Shown here: piece by piece, positions 32,933 through 44,680 of the stretch | Layout of the letters: the number at the start of each line of letters is the position of its first letter | How positions within the stretch are numbered: position 1 is the first letter of the stretch | Source: Anagrus nilaparvatae | Lineage: Eukaryota; Arthropoda; Insecta; Hymenoptera; Mymaridae | Reading direction: 5' to 3' | Assembly: GCA_022575985.1 (NCBI GenBank) | Contig: JAKSXM010000272.1 | Span: forward strand, 4,588,001 to 4,652,000 | DNA: 64,000 bases | Notes under the pieces: model-generated | Databases searched by the model: none | Told to the model about the DNA's origin: nothing | The model's input: the letters and a program-made list of their open reading frames with translations, nothing else | Program-made: the position numbers and the translations under genes

Positions 32933-35542
32933 TAGTTACGCGGCCAGCTGGCTTTTCAGGTTACTCATTTTGCTCCACTTAAAATGTGCACAAATTGCTT
33001 ATTTAAGTCAAGCCTGACAAGTTCCAGCCATAGAGAAGTCCGGCGCGCGGTCCAGCGGGTGATTTAAACTGGCCGGAAAATGTCAAAAATTCGGGAAAAT
33101 CAAACTCATTTTGCTCCACTTTTGAATACCCGGAATCTTTTATTTATTGACCCTCATACACGAAAATACTAATGCCTGATAATTTCCGCGGTTTAACGCA
33201 CTAGCCTGACGCCCTAAAGTTGTCAAAAAAATGGCTTCGGTTATATCATTTCGCTCCGAGAACCACTTGACCGATTCAAAAAAATGAAAGTGCATTTAAA
33301 AGGGCTAAGGTAGCCTGACAAAACTACGGGTAGCCTGATAATTCCGGGGGAAAAAATGGCGTCAACGAGCATGGAAAATTTTACTGAAATTGCATATAAT
33401 TAACACTGAAATTAATTATAAGGGAAAAATATAAGATAAGTTAAGGTCAGAAAATAATTATATCATTTTAATACGAGCGAATAAAACTAGCTAACCCATT
33501 TTTAGCGACGGAAAAACAAAAAAAAGTGAAAATTCGTTTTTCCTTACATCAAAATAACCATTTTTTGCCTTACCTTAAAGCTTACATTCGCTTACGGCAT
33601 ATGTAATTCATTTTTTCTAATGCTCCCTTAATGAAGAAATTTTCCGGCGTATCGTAAACGAAATTCCGGTTACCATAACCGGAATTCCGGTATTTTAAGA
33701 AAATTTTCCTGTGAATTCCAAACATTATTTTCTCTCAAAAAAAAGATAAAAAATTTTTTTTTAAATACGTTTAATTACAGATTTTCAAAAAATTAAATAG
33801 TAAAAGTTATATGCAAGTTGCGAATTTAAAAAGCTATGTGTTGAGCAAAATTTTTTCCGTTCCTAGCTTGTATGTCACTTTATATGGTCTAAAAAACTCA
33901 AAGAAACGAATCAGCAAGATGTCCTTCAATTTTTTTTTTCAAAAAGATGATCACCCTATTAATCATTATATTGCGAAAATTAAGAGATTTCATTAAATAA
34001 ATAAATTTCTTTGGTAAATTATAGGTAGGATATCGTTTTTTTTCATGAAAAAAATGTTAGAAAAACATAATGAGGATCATATAAATGCTAATTTAAGATT
34101 TAAAATTAAATATTAAAATGGTATCATAAAATAAGTAAAAAATAAAACACGATTTCTTTTAAATAACCGCCAATTACGAGTGACGCACCGTAAAAGTTGG
34201 CATTTTTCCGACAGCATATTGAAAAGTAGGCTTACACAAAGTTTTCCTGAGCGTGAAAAAAAGGAGTTTTTCCTCTGTCCCAAAATGTCTCAATTTTTTA
34301 GTCCATCAAAATGCTAAAAATGACGTTTTTTGAAGTTTTTAACCTCAAAATGAGTTCTAAAATAAAAAAAAAAAATTTATTTATTAATTAGTATTTTTTT
34401 TCAAAACAAAAATTTTGACACCAACTACGCCCCAATCGGATGATATCTACGTCCGGAGATATTAATTTTGGAGTCAAAAACCCGTTTGAACCTCCCCCGG
34501 TGAACGCATGGAGGGTGGGGGGGTACCGACCCTTGGAATCTTATTTTTTATTGTAAAACATCAAATTGGGTCAAAAAAATGTGCAGAATACGCTGGAGCC
34601 AGAAACCATACCTTATTCCGCAGTAGTCTTTCTTTTAAATTCGCAACTTGCATATAACTCTTACGATTTTAATTTTTTGAAAATCTGTAATTAAACGTAT
34701 TTAAAAAAAAATTTTTTATCTTTTTTTTGAGAGAAAATAATGTTTGGAATTCACAGGAAAATTTTCTTAAAATACCGGAATTCCGGTTATGGTAACCGGA
34801 ATTTCGTTTACGATACGCCGGAAAATTTCTTCATTAAGGGAGCATTAGAAAAAATGAATTACATATGCCGTAAGCGAATGTAAGCTTTAAGGTAAGGCAA
34901 AAAATGGTTATTTTGATGTAAGGAAAAACGAATTTTCACTTTTTTTTGTTTTTCCGTCGCTAAAAATGGGTTAGCTAGTTTTATACGCTCGTATTAAAAT
35001 GATATAATTATTTTCTGACCTTAACTTATCTTATATTTTTCCCTTATAATTAATTTTAGTGTTAATTATATGCAATTTCAGTAAAATACATTTTCATTTA
35101 AAATGCTCGTTGACGCCATTTTTTCCCCCGGAGTTATCAGGCTACCCGTAGTTTTGTCAGGCTACCTTAGCCCTTTTAAATACACTTTCGTTTTTTTAAA
35201 TCGGTCAAGTGGTTCTCGGAGCGAAATGATATAACCGAAGCCATTTTTTTGACAACTTTAGGGCGTCAGGCTAGTGCGTTAAACCGCGGAAATTATCAGG
35301 CATTAGTATTTTCGTGTATGAGGGTCAATAAATAAAAGATTCCGGGTATTCAAAAGTGGAGCAAAATGAGTTTGATTTTCCCGAATTTTTGACATTTTCC
35401 GGCCAGTTTAAATCACCCGCTGGACCGCGCGCTAGAATTCTCTATGGCTGGGACTTGTCAGGCTTGACTTAAATAAGCGATTTGTGCACATTTTAAGCGG
35501 AGCAAAATGAGTAACCTGAAAAGCCAGCTGGCCGCGTAACTA
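32933..35542. mobile_element. P5: 2.6-kb near-perfect palindromic element
   Basis: Starts TAGTTACGCGGCCAGCTGGC and ends in its complement. It is flanked on both sides by TTA (32930-32932 and 35543-35545), a PIF/Harbinger-like target. Arms 32933-33828 and 34637-35542 are ~900 bp and nearly identical over their whole length, implying recent formation or gene conversion. They include a GGTTACCATAACCGG palindrome. No transposase. The centre is occupied by E2. Confidence 0.82.
33829..34636 (+). mobile_element. E2: ~800-bp E-family element at the centre of P5
   Basis: Collinear with E1 (26600-27131 joined to 29809-30050): shared GTGACGCACCGTAAAAGTT, GAGCGTGAAAAAAAGGAG, CGCCCCAATCGGATGAT and terminal ATACCTTATTCCGCAGTAG. 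P5 arm sequence TTTAAAA abuts both sides. E2 lacks the M1 insertion and so records the unfilled site. Confidence 0.72.
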
Positions 35543-36240
35543 TTACCTATACTCTGGAATCTCTTTCTCTCAGTTCACAGTTCATCTTCGCCGAGTGAGT
35601 ACTTTTTTGAATTAATAATTTTAAGGAAATTTTTTTGTTTTTTAATTTTAAAAAAATGAAAAATAGATTTATTATTTAAATCTTGGTCATCTATGATTAA
35701 GGCTAAACAGTGATCATACTGATCATACTGATGATGCCTCACACTGTTTAGCCAAGAGGAGAAATGACCTTGGGATTTTCCGAAAATTTTCGGAATTTTC
35801 CAACATATAAAAAAATTTTTAAACATCTTATTGATTGTTCTTAACTTAATACTACACTGTCTGATATATTTAGAGTGTAAATATTACGCCAAATATCAGC
35901 ACGAGTATTTAAGAATTTTATCATTGTCTGGAAAGGTCGTATTATTTAATAATCGTAATTTCATGCCAGACGTAAAATTAAAAAAAAAAAAATTTCTAAT
36001 TTGTAATTGTCTCATTCCATTTCAATTTCAAAATTCAAACAAAATCAAATTTTGGACAAAATTACCCCCCCCCCCCCACCTTTTGAGTATCAATATTTTT
36101 TTTCTATTTGAGGATATGTGTTTATGAAAATATTACCTAATGAAAATTTTAAAAAACACTTATCTATTGGCATAAGTTATAGTTATAAGTATAAGGTCAT
36201 CAATTAGACTAAGAAATTAAAATTATTCTAAATTGGATAC
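35543..36240. other. AT-rich DNA below the 36-kb Fhos exon
   Basis: If the Fhos model holds, this is the start of the next intron. A C9-type run occurs at 36066-36076. The minus ORF at 35575-35826 contains a short non-repetitive stretch (GHFSSWLNSVRHHQ) with no splice support, so it is not called. Confidence 0.45.
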
Positions 36241-36515
36241 CTTTGCTTTCTTTATAAGCCTTATTTAGTTGAACTTCATTAAGCCCTTGAGAACCTTGAG
36301 AACTACTTGACTCACAGTCATCATCTACTGTTGTATTTGTTATTTTTAATGAATTATTTAATGAATTTTGAAGAACCAATGAATGATTATTATTCTGTCG
36401 TGAAGGAAGTTGCGAATTCAATGCCTTTGTAAGAGGAGATGTACCTGTTGAGTGCCTTCGAGATTTTCTGCGCTCATGTGAAACCACCAATGATTTGCGG
36501 TTTCGTAAAGTTTTT
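36241..36515 (-). CDS. Fhos: FHOD-type formin Fhos, internal exon (linker)
   Basis: Internal exon of 275 nt, read on minus. A strong acceptor TTTTTTTTCAG precedes 36515 and a donor AAAG/GTATCC follows 36241. The exon starts at codon position 3, which fits the preceding exon ending after two bases (AG), so the junction makes AGA (Arg). It encodes TLRNRKSLVVSHERRKSRR, then a Ser/Asn/Gln-rich stretch ending near LNEVQLNKAYKESK. In FHOD proteins a basic, phosphorylatable, low-complexity linker follows the GBD/FH3 region. FHOD formins assemble actin and act in muscle sarcomeres and cortical actin. Identity rests mainly on phase and position relative to the 61-kb exon. Confidence 0.7.
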
Positions 36516-38080
36516 CTGAAAAAAAATATTGCTTTTAGCTTCTTTGACAAATTGAATTTCTGAACAGCAGATTTAAGGTCGGGTTCTCCCATTTTTAAGT
36601 AAAAATACGGTAATTCGTATAAGTGTTTTTCTCAAAATTTGACGATTCGACTTTTTACTATTTACGTTCATGATTTTTTTACGATACTTCACGATACTTC
36701 ACGATACTTCAAATTATAAAAGTATAGTTATTGTCTAATTTTCAAGGCTCTAGGTGCTCTAGTTGCGATTTTGCAGCTGCTTTTCCAATTTTTACTTTTT
36801 TTGTATTCTCAGCCACCCATTTTTGCTATTTTTTTTCTTAACGCTCTAAATAAACCTAGAAAATATTTTCTCTATAAAGTTAGGTAGTAGATCATATTTT
36901 TTCGGAAAAACTAAAAGAAAATTACAAATACGAATTTCTCAAAAAGCTTCACTTGTATTTATTTTTTTATTTTTTTAAACGTATTTTCCCATACATTTTA
37001 TATTGTTAAACTCCTTTTTTGTCATATATGCCTTTAAAGTGCTTAAAGACCAGTTTTAAACTAAAAAATATTTTTGAAAACTTTTCTTTTACTGAATTTT
37101 CCAATTTTTCCGGTTTTCCTGACAGAAAATCACGTTCGGGAACCGTAGGGTAAAATTTTATAGGCCTCTGTGACGCTGTAAAAAAAATAAAAACAAAGTA
37201 ACTTGTTAAAATCAAACAAGTAAATAGAATTAGAGTTTAAAACAGTGCAAAATTTAATTGTTTTTTATTCTATATTAAAGAGCATTCCGGAATATTAGCA
37301 GAAAATCTGCACCAGAATGGAATCTAAAAAACCTTTTGCAGATTGTTTATACATAAAAAAAAAATAACTTCCCAATTGGAATTTTTCTCCCAGCTGCCCT
37401 TCAATGGATAGAAGGAGCAAAAACTAAAATGAAAAAACATAAAAAACATAAAAAAACATAAAACTAAAAATCCTAAAAAGTACATGTCTTCGATACAGTA
37501 ACTATGTACATTGTTATAGCTGAAAACCTCTCCTGATTGGTTAATAAAAATGGATTGCTCAAATGTTTTTATTTTAAATTTGAAAATTTAGTTATAATTT
37601 TATAAACTTAAGTTATAGCATGAATATTATGATAAAAACAAAATTTTAAATATAAAACCTAAAAATTTTTAGTCGTATTTGTTTTAGTATAAATACCAAA
37701 AATAATTTTTGAATTTTTTAATAATAAAACTTTTTTTTTTATACAAAAAATGTGCGGTTAATTAAAATTAGATTCTTCTAAATTTATTGTACCAAATAAA
37801 ATAGTGTTTATAAAATATAAAAATTTAATTACGCACCTAGGTTAATTTATAGGGCACTTTTAAAAACCGTTTTTAAAACCAAGTTATTGGTACTATAGGT
37901 TATTAAACTCGAAAGATATATAATTAATTAATTAATTAAAGCAATAGCTGAAATGGTTTAAAATGTATTGCACGAACAAAAAGAAAAAATAAGTATTGCT
38001 TTAACCTTAACTTCTATGGTTTTAACAAATTTCCTAAAATTAGAACTCTCATAGAAAAAGAAAGGGATATAATTTTTGTA
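36516..38080. other. Fhos intron: AT-rich DNA
   Basis: No TE recognised apart from a short tandem ACGATACTTC at 36681-36710, a C-rich-free AT background, and the string AATTAATTAATTAATTAA at 37922-37939. Short ORFs reflect AT bias. Confidence 0.5.
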
Positions 38081-39801
38081 TTTTGGTTCCTCATAGAGGA
38101 ACCTTTGTGATAGATGAAATTTTGATTTTTGATTTTTTGGCATATAAGCACGTTTTAGGACCTCAGGAAGCTAAAAAACCGGTTTTTAAAAAAAGTCTGT
38201 ATGTGTGTGTGTGTGTGTGTGTATGTATGTAACCACAATGTAACCGGTGAAATTTCACAACCATTATGGAATTAAGACCTAATTTTTTTTTCAAAAATTT
38301 TTTCATCAAAAAATCTCAAACTACTTTTTTTTTTTTTTAATTTGGATGTAATACCTCATTTATTTCCACGAAAGTGCTTATATTTGAAAGTACGATTTTT
38401 ACTCGATATCTCGAATCTGATAACTAATTTTTTGAAAATTTTTTTCTCAAAATTTTTTTCACCAAAAAATACAAAAAATACCAATTTTTTTTTTTCTTTA
38501 CGGACGCAGTACTTAATTTATTTCTGTGGAAGTACTAGTTTTAGAAATATCGTTTATAGCATTTTTTTTGGACCTGATACTTAATTTTTTGTAAATTTTT
38601 TTCTCAAAATTTTTGTTGCCAAAAAATACAAAAAATGCCAAAATTTTTTTTATTTTAGGACGTAATACTTAATTTTTTTCTATGAAAATACGAATATCTG
38701 AAAATATTGTAACCGGTGATATTTCACAACCATTATGGAATTAAGACCTAATTTTTTTTTCCAAAATTTTTTCATAAAAAAATCTCAAACTATTTTTTTT
38801 TTTTTTTTTAATTTGGATGTAATATCTAATTTATTTCCATGAAAGTACTTATCTTTGAAAGTACGATTATTTCTCGATATCTCGAATCTGATAACTAATT
38901 TTTTGAAAATTTTTTTCTCAAAATTTTTTTCACCAAAAAATACAAAAAAAACTTAATTTTTTTTTATTTTTGGATGTAGTACCTAATTGATTTCTATGAG
39001 AGTACTAGTTTTAGAAATATCGTTTATAGTAATTTTTTGGACCTGAAAATTAATTTTTTCAAAATTTTTTTCTCAAAATTAAAAAATCAAAAAAATTAAA
39101 AAATCTTTTTTTTTTTTTAGTGTAATACTTCCTTTAATTCCATGAAAGTACTAATATTTGAAAATTTTGCAATCGGTGGTATTTAACAACCATTATGGAA
39201 TTCAGATCTAATTTTTTTTTCAAAAATTTTTTCATCAAGAGATTTCAAAATACTTTTTTTTTTTTTTTAATTTAGGTGTAATACCTCATTTATTTCAATA
39301 AAAGTACTTATATTTGAAAGTATGGTTTTTACTCGATATCTCAAATCTGATAATTAATTTTTTGAAAATTTTTTTCCCAAAATTTTTTTCAAAAAAAATA
39401 CAAAGAATACCAAATTTTTTTTTTGTTCGGACGTAGTACCTAATTAATTTCTATGAGAGTACTAGTTTTAGAAAGCTTATTCATAGTAATTTTTTGGATC
39501 TGATACCGAATTTGTTCAAAATTTTTTTCTCAATATTAATAAAACAAAAAAATTAAAAAATCTGTAATATTGTTTTTTTTTTTAAGTGTAATACCTAGTT
39601 TATTGAAAATTTTTTTCTAAAAATTTGTTAAATAAAAAACATTAAATCACAGCAACATTTTTTTTCTTATAAAATGCGGTATTTAACTTTTTTTTATGAA
39701 ATACTGATATCTCAAATTATAATTTTTATTAGATAAAATAGACCATTATAAATATTTTGCTATTGTTAATGAGGAACCATAGTGCCAATCACTTGGCAGC
39801 G
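38081..39801 (-). mobile_element. M2: family M copy, inverse, ~1.7 kb
   Basis: Begins TTGGTTCCTCATAGAGGAAC, then the AAAACC block and a (TG)n microsatellite (about 38198-38230). It contains about nine ~155-bp monomers (anchors near 38343, 38503, 38656, 38814, 38972, 39118, 39273, 39429, 39585) and ends GAGGAACCATAGTGCC...TTGGCAGCG. It is more diverged from M1 and M3 than those are from each other. Confidence 0.75.
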
Positions 39802-40570
39802 TTTTTTACTATAAAAATGATAAGACTAAAATTTTCAAAATTTCCGGTATCGGATAAGAAAAACCGAGTTATAACAAAATTTTTGGAATCTAAAACTTTA
39901 ATAAAAAAAATTAGGAATAAAAAAAGGGTAGCTTCCGTTTTTTTTAAGGCTAAGATTTTGTTTTAATCTGTAACAAGTTCACCAAAAACACACAATATGG
40001 ACTTTTCGTTTTTTTAGCATATGAGTGTCTCAAAACGCACTTACATACAAAAAAATCATTAATAAAAATTTGTTTACCCCTTCCAGGAACCAGTATATTA
40101 TTTGGCGGTTTAGAATATTTTTTACTTGAGCATGTATGAGTAATTTTTATTCAAAAATTTTCGGGGTCAAACGCTAATCTGATAAGATAGATTATACTTA
40201 TAAAAATGTAGATAAATTGTGAAAAGAAAAAAAACCTAAATGGATTTCTGTTTTTTCTTTTATAGATAAAAATTATTTTTGTTGAAATTGAGAAATTCTG
40301 AAAAAGCAAAAAATATCTATTTATTAAAAGTGTAAAAAAATATAGGTCTATTTAACTTTCCATGAGGGTGTGAAACAAGCATCGAATAATTGAACCCTGT
40401 GTTTTATGGCGAAAATAATGGTTAGGCAATGAAATAAAAATAGGTGATTCATGAAATCTAAATGAATAAAAATAGGTTTTTGAACTAAGACTAAAATTTG
40501 GTGGTTCAAAAACACCTGTAGAGTAAAAATTAGTTGCGGAAAGGCAGTTTCATGAATGATAAAACAAGTA
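39802..40570. other. Fhos intron: no gene seen
   Basis: AT-rich, without recognised repeats. It may include an older M-like tail near 39960-40140. Confidence 0.45.
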
Positions 40571-40665
40571 CACTAGAACTTCAATTATCCGGACTAGGTG
40601 AGACTAACCCCGATCCGGATATCTAAAAATCCGGTTAATACGGAAAAATTAAAAAATTTTCCCAT
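40571..40665 (+). mobile_element. Possible pogo/Tigger-like TIR end
   Basis: GTACACTAGAACTTCAATTATCCGG followed by GATCCGGATATC and TCCGGTTAATACGG has the form of pogo/Tigger ends (CAGTAGAACCTCGATTATCCG type) next to a TA. No matching inverse end or transposase was found nearby, so at best this is a truncated copy. Confidence 0.35.
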
Positions 40666-41215
40666 AAAATAAAAAAAATGGTAAACAATTGATATGTATA
40701 TCGATCTCAAATTAAATTACGACAAAAACCAAAACACGTAAGATTTAAAACTTAATCTTGCAAATAAAAAAAACGTTAAGAAGGTTGAAAAAAAAGTTTT
40801 TATGTACATTAAATTCTTTTTAATAAAAATTACAAAATACTTCTCACTTTCCAGATAAACCATAAAAATAATTTAAAAAAAATTTTATATGATTTACTAT
40901 AACTAGCAGTTGTGTTTACGAATAATGAGAATCGATATAAAAAAAAATAAAAATATATTACTCAGAATTAAAATATTTAAATATGTTATACATAACGATA
41001 GATCGTAAAACATTAGGTCATTTAATTGTATACATTAAAATTTATAACATTTAAAAAAGGTCACGGCTAAAAAAATATATAAAAACAAACAATTCTTTAC
41101 TCTTATAAAATAAAAAAAATTAATAGAATGATTATTTTATGATAGATTTATACCCATCTATGAGAATAATGAAATATCCGGTAATAAAGTCATAAAGTTT
41201 AGTAAAAAGTAAAAA
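40666..41215. other. Fhos intron: AT-rich, no gene seen
   Basis: Very AT-rich. It could be the interior of the putative pogo-like element, but no coding trace supports that. Confidence 0.4.
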
Positions 41216-42566
41216 TACCCTGCCAACTAGCTGGCACTGAGGTTCCTCAAACAATGGGCTGTAATCTTAATTTACAACAAATATTATTGATTACAACCAT
41301 GCAATTATACATACATTTTTCGTTTTTAGTAGCTGGTAAAGTAGATTATTAAAATCATTTTGTTATTAAAGTGAAAATTCTAGCGTCTATGGATTGGTCG
41401 CGCCGGCGTTAATGGATTTTAAATCATTTTTGCATAATTAAAAAGAGACAAATATAAAAAAAGCTAATTTTATTTTATTAGAATATATAATTATCCCTTA
41501 ATAATTAAAATATTGGGAAACATGATTTTTTTGTTTTGTCAAAGAAATGGTTGGTAACGATGCGAAAATTATTCGCTTGAAAATTATAAATATTCGCTCA
41601 ATTATTATAAAAAGATAGGAGTTTTTACCATAATAATAATTTTACCATATAATAATTTCTTATAATTTATTTTCTCAGTGTACTTCTCGCATTTGACCAA
41701 TCTTCCGCAACAATGATAATAATAATAATAATAATATTTTGTAATAAAAAAAATAACCACATTAATTGCTTCAAGATTTTAACATTATTTATATTATTTC
41801 TATTAATCACAAAATAATAAATTATTTAATTTTATAAATTGTTTGATTCTTTAAAAAATGCCAAAATAACTTTTAAATCTTAATTTTAAAATGCAAACAT
41901 AACCATTTAATATTTTTAAGCTGTTTATTATTGTTTATAATTTCATTAAGCTGCATACATAAATAAACATAGCAACGAGCAAAATAATCCAAGAAAGTCA
42001 AAAAGAGGCAAGATTTCCATCACTCTTTCTTGTGTGTTATAATTTATATCAAAATAAAAAAAAAATTGTGATCGGATACAAAAAATTACTATAAACTAAA
42101 TTTCTAAAACTTGTACTCTCATTAAAATAAATTAAATATGTCCAAAACGAAAAATAAATTTGGTGTTTTATGTATTTTTTTGTGACGAAGATTTTGGCGA
42201 AAAAAATTTTCAAAAAATTAATTATCAGATTCAAGATATCGAGTAAAAATCATAATTTCAAATATAAGTAATTTCATGGAAATGAATGAGGTATTACATC
42301 CAAATTAAAAAAAAAAAAGTATTTTGAGATTTTTTTGATGAAAAAATTTTTGGAAAAAAAATTAGGTCTTAACTCCATAATGTTTGTGAAATATCACCAA
42401 TTACATACATACACACACATACATACACACACACACACACACATATACACACATTCATACTTTTTTTAAAAACCGGTTTTTTAGCTTCCTGGGGTCTCAA
42501 AACGTGCTTATATGCCAAAAAATCAAAAATCGAAATTTGACCTATCACAATGGTTCCTCTTTGAGG
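41216..42566 (+). mobile_element. M3: family M copy, ~1.35 kb
   Basis: Starts TACCCTGCCAACTAGCTGGC and follows M1 almost base for base for ~850 bp (including the (AAT)n near 41716-41737). It then has only about two monomers before the (AC)n (42410-42445), the AAAACCGGTTTT block and GGTTCCTCTTTGAGG. It lacks the long M1 array, so array size varies between close relatives. Confidence 0.78.
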
Positions 42567-42983
42567 ATTTTATGGGGTTTTTTAACCTAAAATTTTTAGG
42601 TTACGTTTAAATATCATGAAATACGTGTAAAATATAGAATAGTTTGCATAACAAAGTTGATTTAAAGTCTTCAGTTTATTAAAAATTTTTGGAAACTTTA
42701 ATCTTAAAATTTAAATATGTTTCTGATTTTAATGAATAATAAGTTTCAAAATGTTTGTATGTTATAGAACTGTATATAGAAACCTGTTAGTGAAATAATA
42801 AAACTTTTCTTTTTTAAATCCTGCTTTTAATCTTTTTAGAAATATAAATTACAGTAGAGTGAATTAGATAATTTATGTTTACTGCTTATATTGATTGTAT
42901 TTTTGGAGGGGAAAAAATTTATTTATATTATATAATTTACAAATATATTTATTAGTACTGCATCAACAAAATATTTAAAAGTA
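42567..42983. other. Fhos intron: AT-rich, no gene seen
   Basis: Sequence between M3 and the LTR element with nothing recognised. Confidence 0.45.
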
Positions 42984-43300
42984 TGTAACGAGCCTACCTG
43001 TAATAGCCTCTTTAATTATTAGTGTGACCTTCAGTTTAAGATAGCTAAATAAAAGTAGACACGTATTGTAAAGATAAAGTAATGTAATGTAATGTATAGT
43101 TTCTTAGAGATAAGTCTTTAGTAGTAATTTTAACATGTAGAGAAACAGAGCTAATTGTCGTTTCTCTCTTTAGGTAATGTACAATAATTATTCAATGTAA
43201 AATATTAAATTAATTAATTGTTAAATAATAAATCTCTCTTTAGAGCAACACAAAGGTCGTTATTATTAAAATACACTACTCAAAATATAGACACATTATA
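42984..43300 (+). repeat. 5' LTR
   Basis: Starts TGTAACGAGCCTACCTG and ends ACACATTATA. It contains a CTCTCTTTAG pair and a possible AATAAA signal near its end. The exact end is ambiguous by 1-2 bases. Confidence 0.8.
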
Positions 43301-43798
43301 AAACGACAATTTTGTCAGCAAAAAAAAAAGAAAGATGGAAGACCATACTAATGCTTATCAGAAAATAAAGAAAAAATTGAAACAATCATCAGTCCTTTCG
43401 CAGCTGCAGTGAAATTCAAAGATATTATGAAACTCCAATTTTTCTTTGGTAAATACAGAATAGAAAAAAAATAATAAATTAAAAAATTAAAAATAGAGTT
43501 AATAAAGTAAAATTTTGACAGATCTAAAAATGCTTAAACAAATACATTTATTTAAAAAAAAATTAATATATACATAATATTAACATAAATTTGATTAACA
43601 AAAAAAAAATATAAAAAATTGAAAATACAAATAAAAATATGATAGATTCAAAAGTACTTATAAAAATGAATTAAAATAATAGAAATTTGATGAATTCCAA
43701 AATATTTGAAATTAGAAATAGAAATAATATAAACTACAAAAAAAAGAAAAAAAAAACATGAAAGTTGAATTTAAATTTTTTAAAATAAGTTTTATACT

Positions 43799-44660
43799 TA
43801 TTATTATTATTATTATTATTATTTATTATTATTTAATTTATTTTCAAAAAGAAAAATACAGTGCACTCTTGTTCTTACATTTGTCAAATTATTGCAAGTT
43901 AATATTAAATAAATTTTAAAATTAGAATTAAAATTAGTCAACAATAGTTAATATAATATAAGTAAATTTATTCTTTAAAAGAGTCAACATTAATAAATAT
44001 AGTAAATAAGTATATAAATAAGTTCTATGTGTATAAATATATGTATGTGAGTATATAAATAAATTAAATTGACTTTGACAGCTTAGTGACAATAATACTG
44101 ATTAGAAGCAATAAAATTTATGATTGATAAAATAAAATAAAATGAGTAAAATATAAATTAATCAATTATCTAATTTTGTGAAAAAATATGTTTTCATTGC
44201 TTTTTTGAATTGAGAAAATGACGGCAAGGCTCGATAACAGGGAGGTAGCGAGTTCCAGAAATTAGCGTATTTGATTTGGAAAGAGTTTCTTCCTGTCTCA
44301 GTCAACATGGTTTGGGTTTCCAGATCTTTTCGTGGACCTCTTGTGGGCTTGTCTGTGTGATAGGGTTTGAATAGCGGGAGTAGTAGTGGAGGTTCCTTCA
44401 TCCTTACTATTCTGTACATGGTTAGCATGGCAAAATAGTCTCGTCGCGAGTCGTTACTAAGCCATTGCAGCTTTTTCCGGTAAGTAGTTAGATGTTCGTC
44501 ACGTCTCAGTCCAAATATGTATCTTATGCCTATATTCACAAGCCTTTGGAGTTGTGTACGAAGGTAGAGTGACATATCTGAGTAAACAACTGTGCAATAG
44601 TCTAGATGTGGTATAACTAGGGACTCAACTAACCTACGCCTTAACAGCTGAGAGGTGCAA
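43799..44660 (-). mobile_element. 5'-truncated non-LTR retrotransposon in the LTR element
   Basis: On minus, a coding tail (44575-44162) is followed by ~360 bp of 3' UTR and an (AAT)n-type tail at 43850-43799. The truncation lies near 44660. The (AAT)n tail resembles that of the element at 1-1602. Confidence 0.75.
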
Positions 44661-44680
44661 GATTTAATGAACCGTATTAT
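44162..44680 (-). pseudogene. Non-LTR RT C-terminal region
   Basis: The frame 44575-44162 encodes LVNIGIRYIFGLRRDEHLTT, LQWLSNDSRRDYFAMLTMY and FWNSLPPCYRALPSFSQFKK, the conserved region downstream of the RT in Jockey/I-group elements. The same block occurs in the element at 58 kb (RYIYGIDRNTHVTPYRDKLG). The upstream part is missing through 5' truncation, so the piece cannot encode an active protein. Fine clade assignment would need a tree. Confidence 0.75.

Noticed and set aside
35575..35826. Possible extra Fhos exon on minus (GHFSSWLNSVRHHQ)
   Set aside because: There is no pyrimidine-rich acceptor in the right phase after 36241, and much of the ORF is low complexity.
42984..43300. LTR ending at CA (43293) for a canonical TG...CA
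   Set aside because: Identity of the two repeats runs past that point and only the longer end gives matching AGTA flanks.
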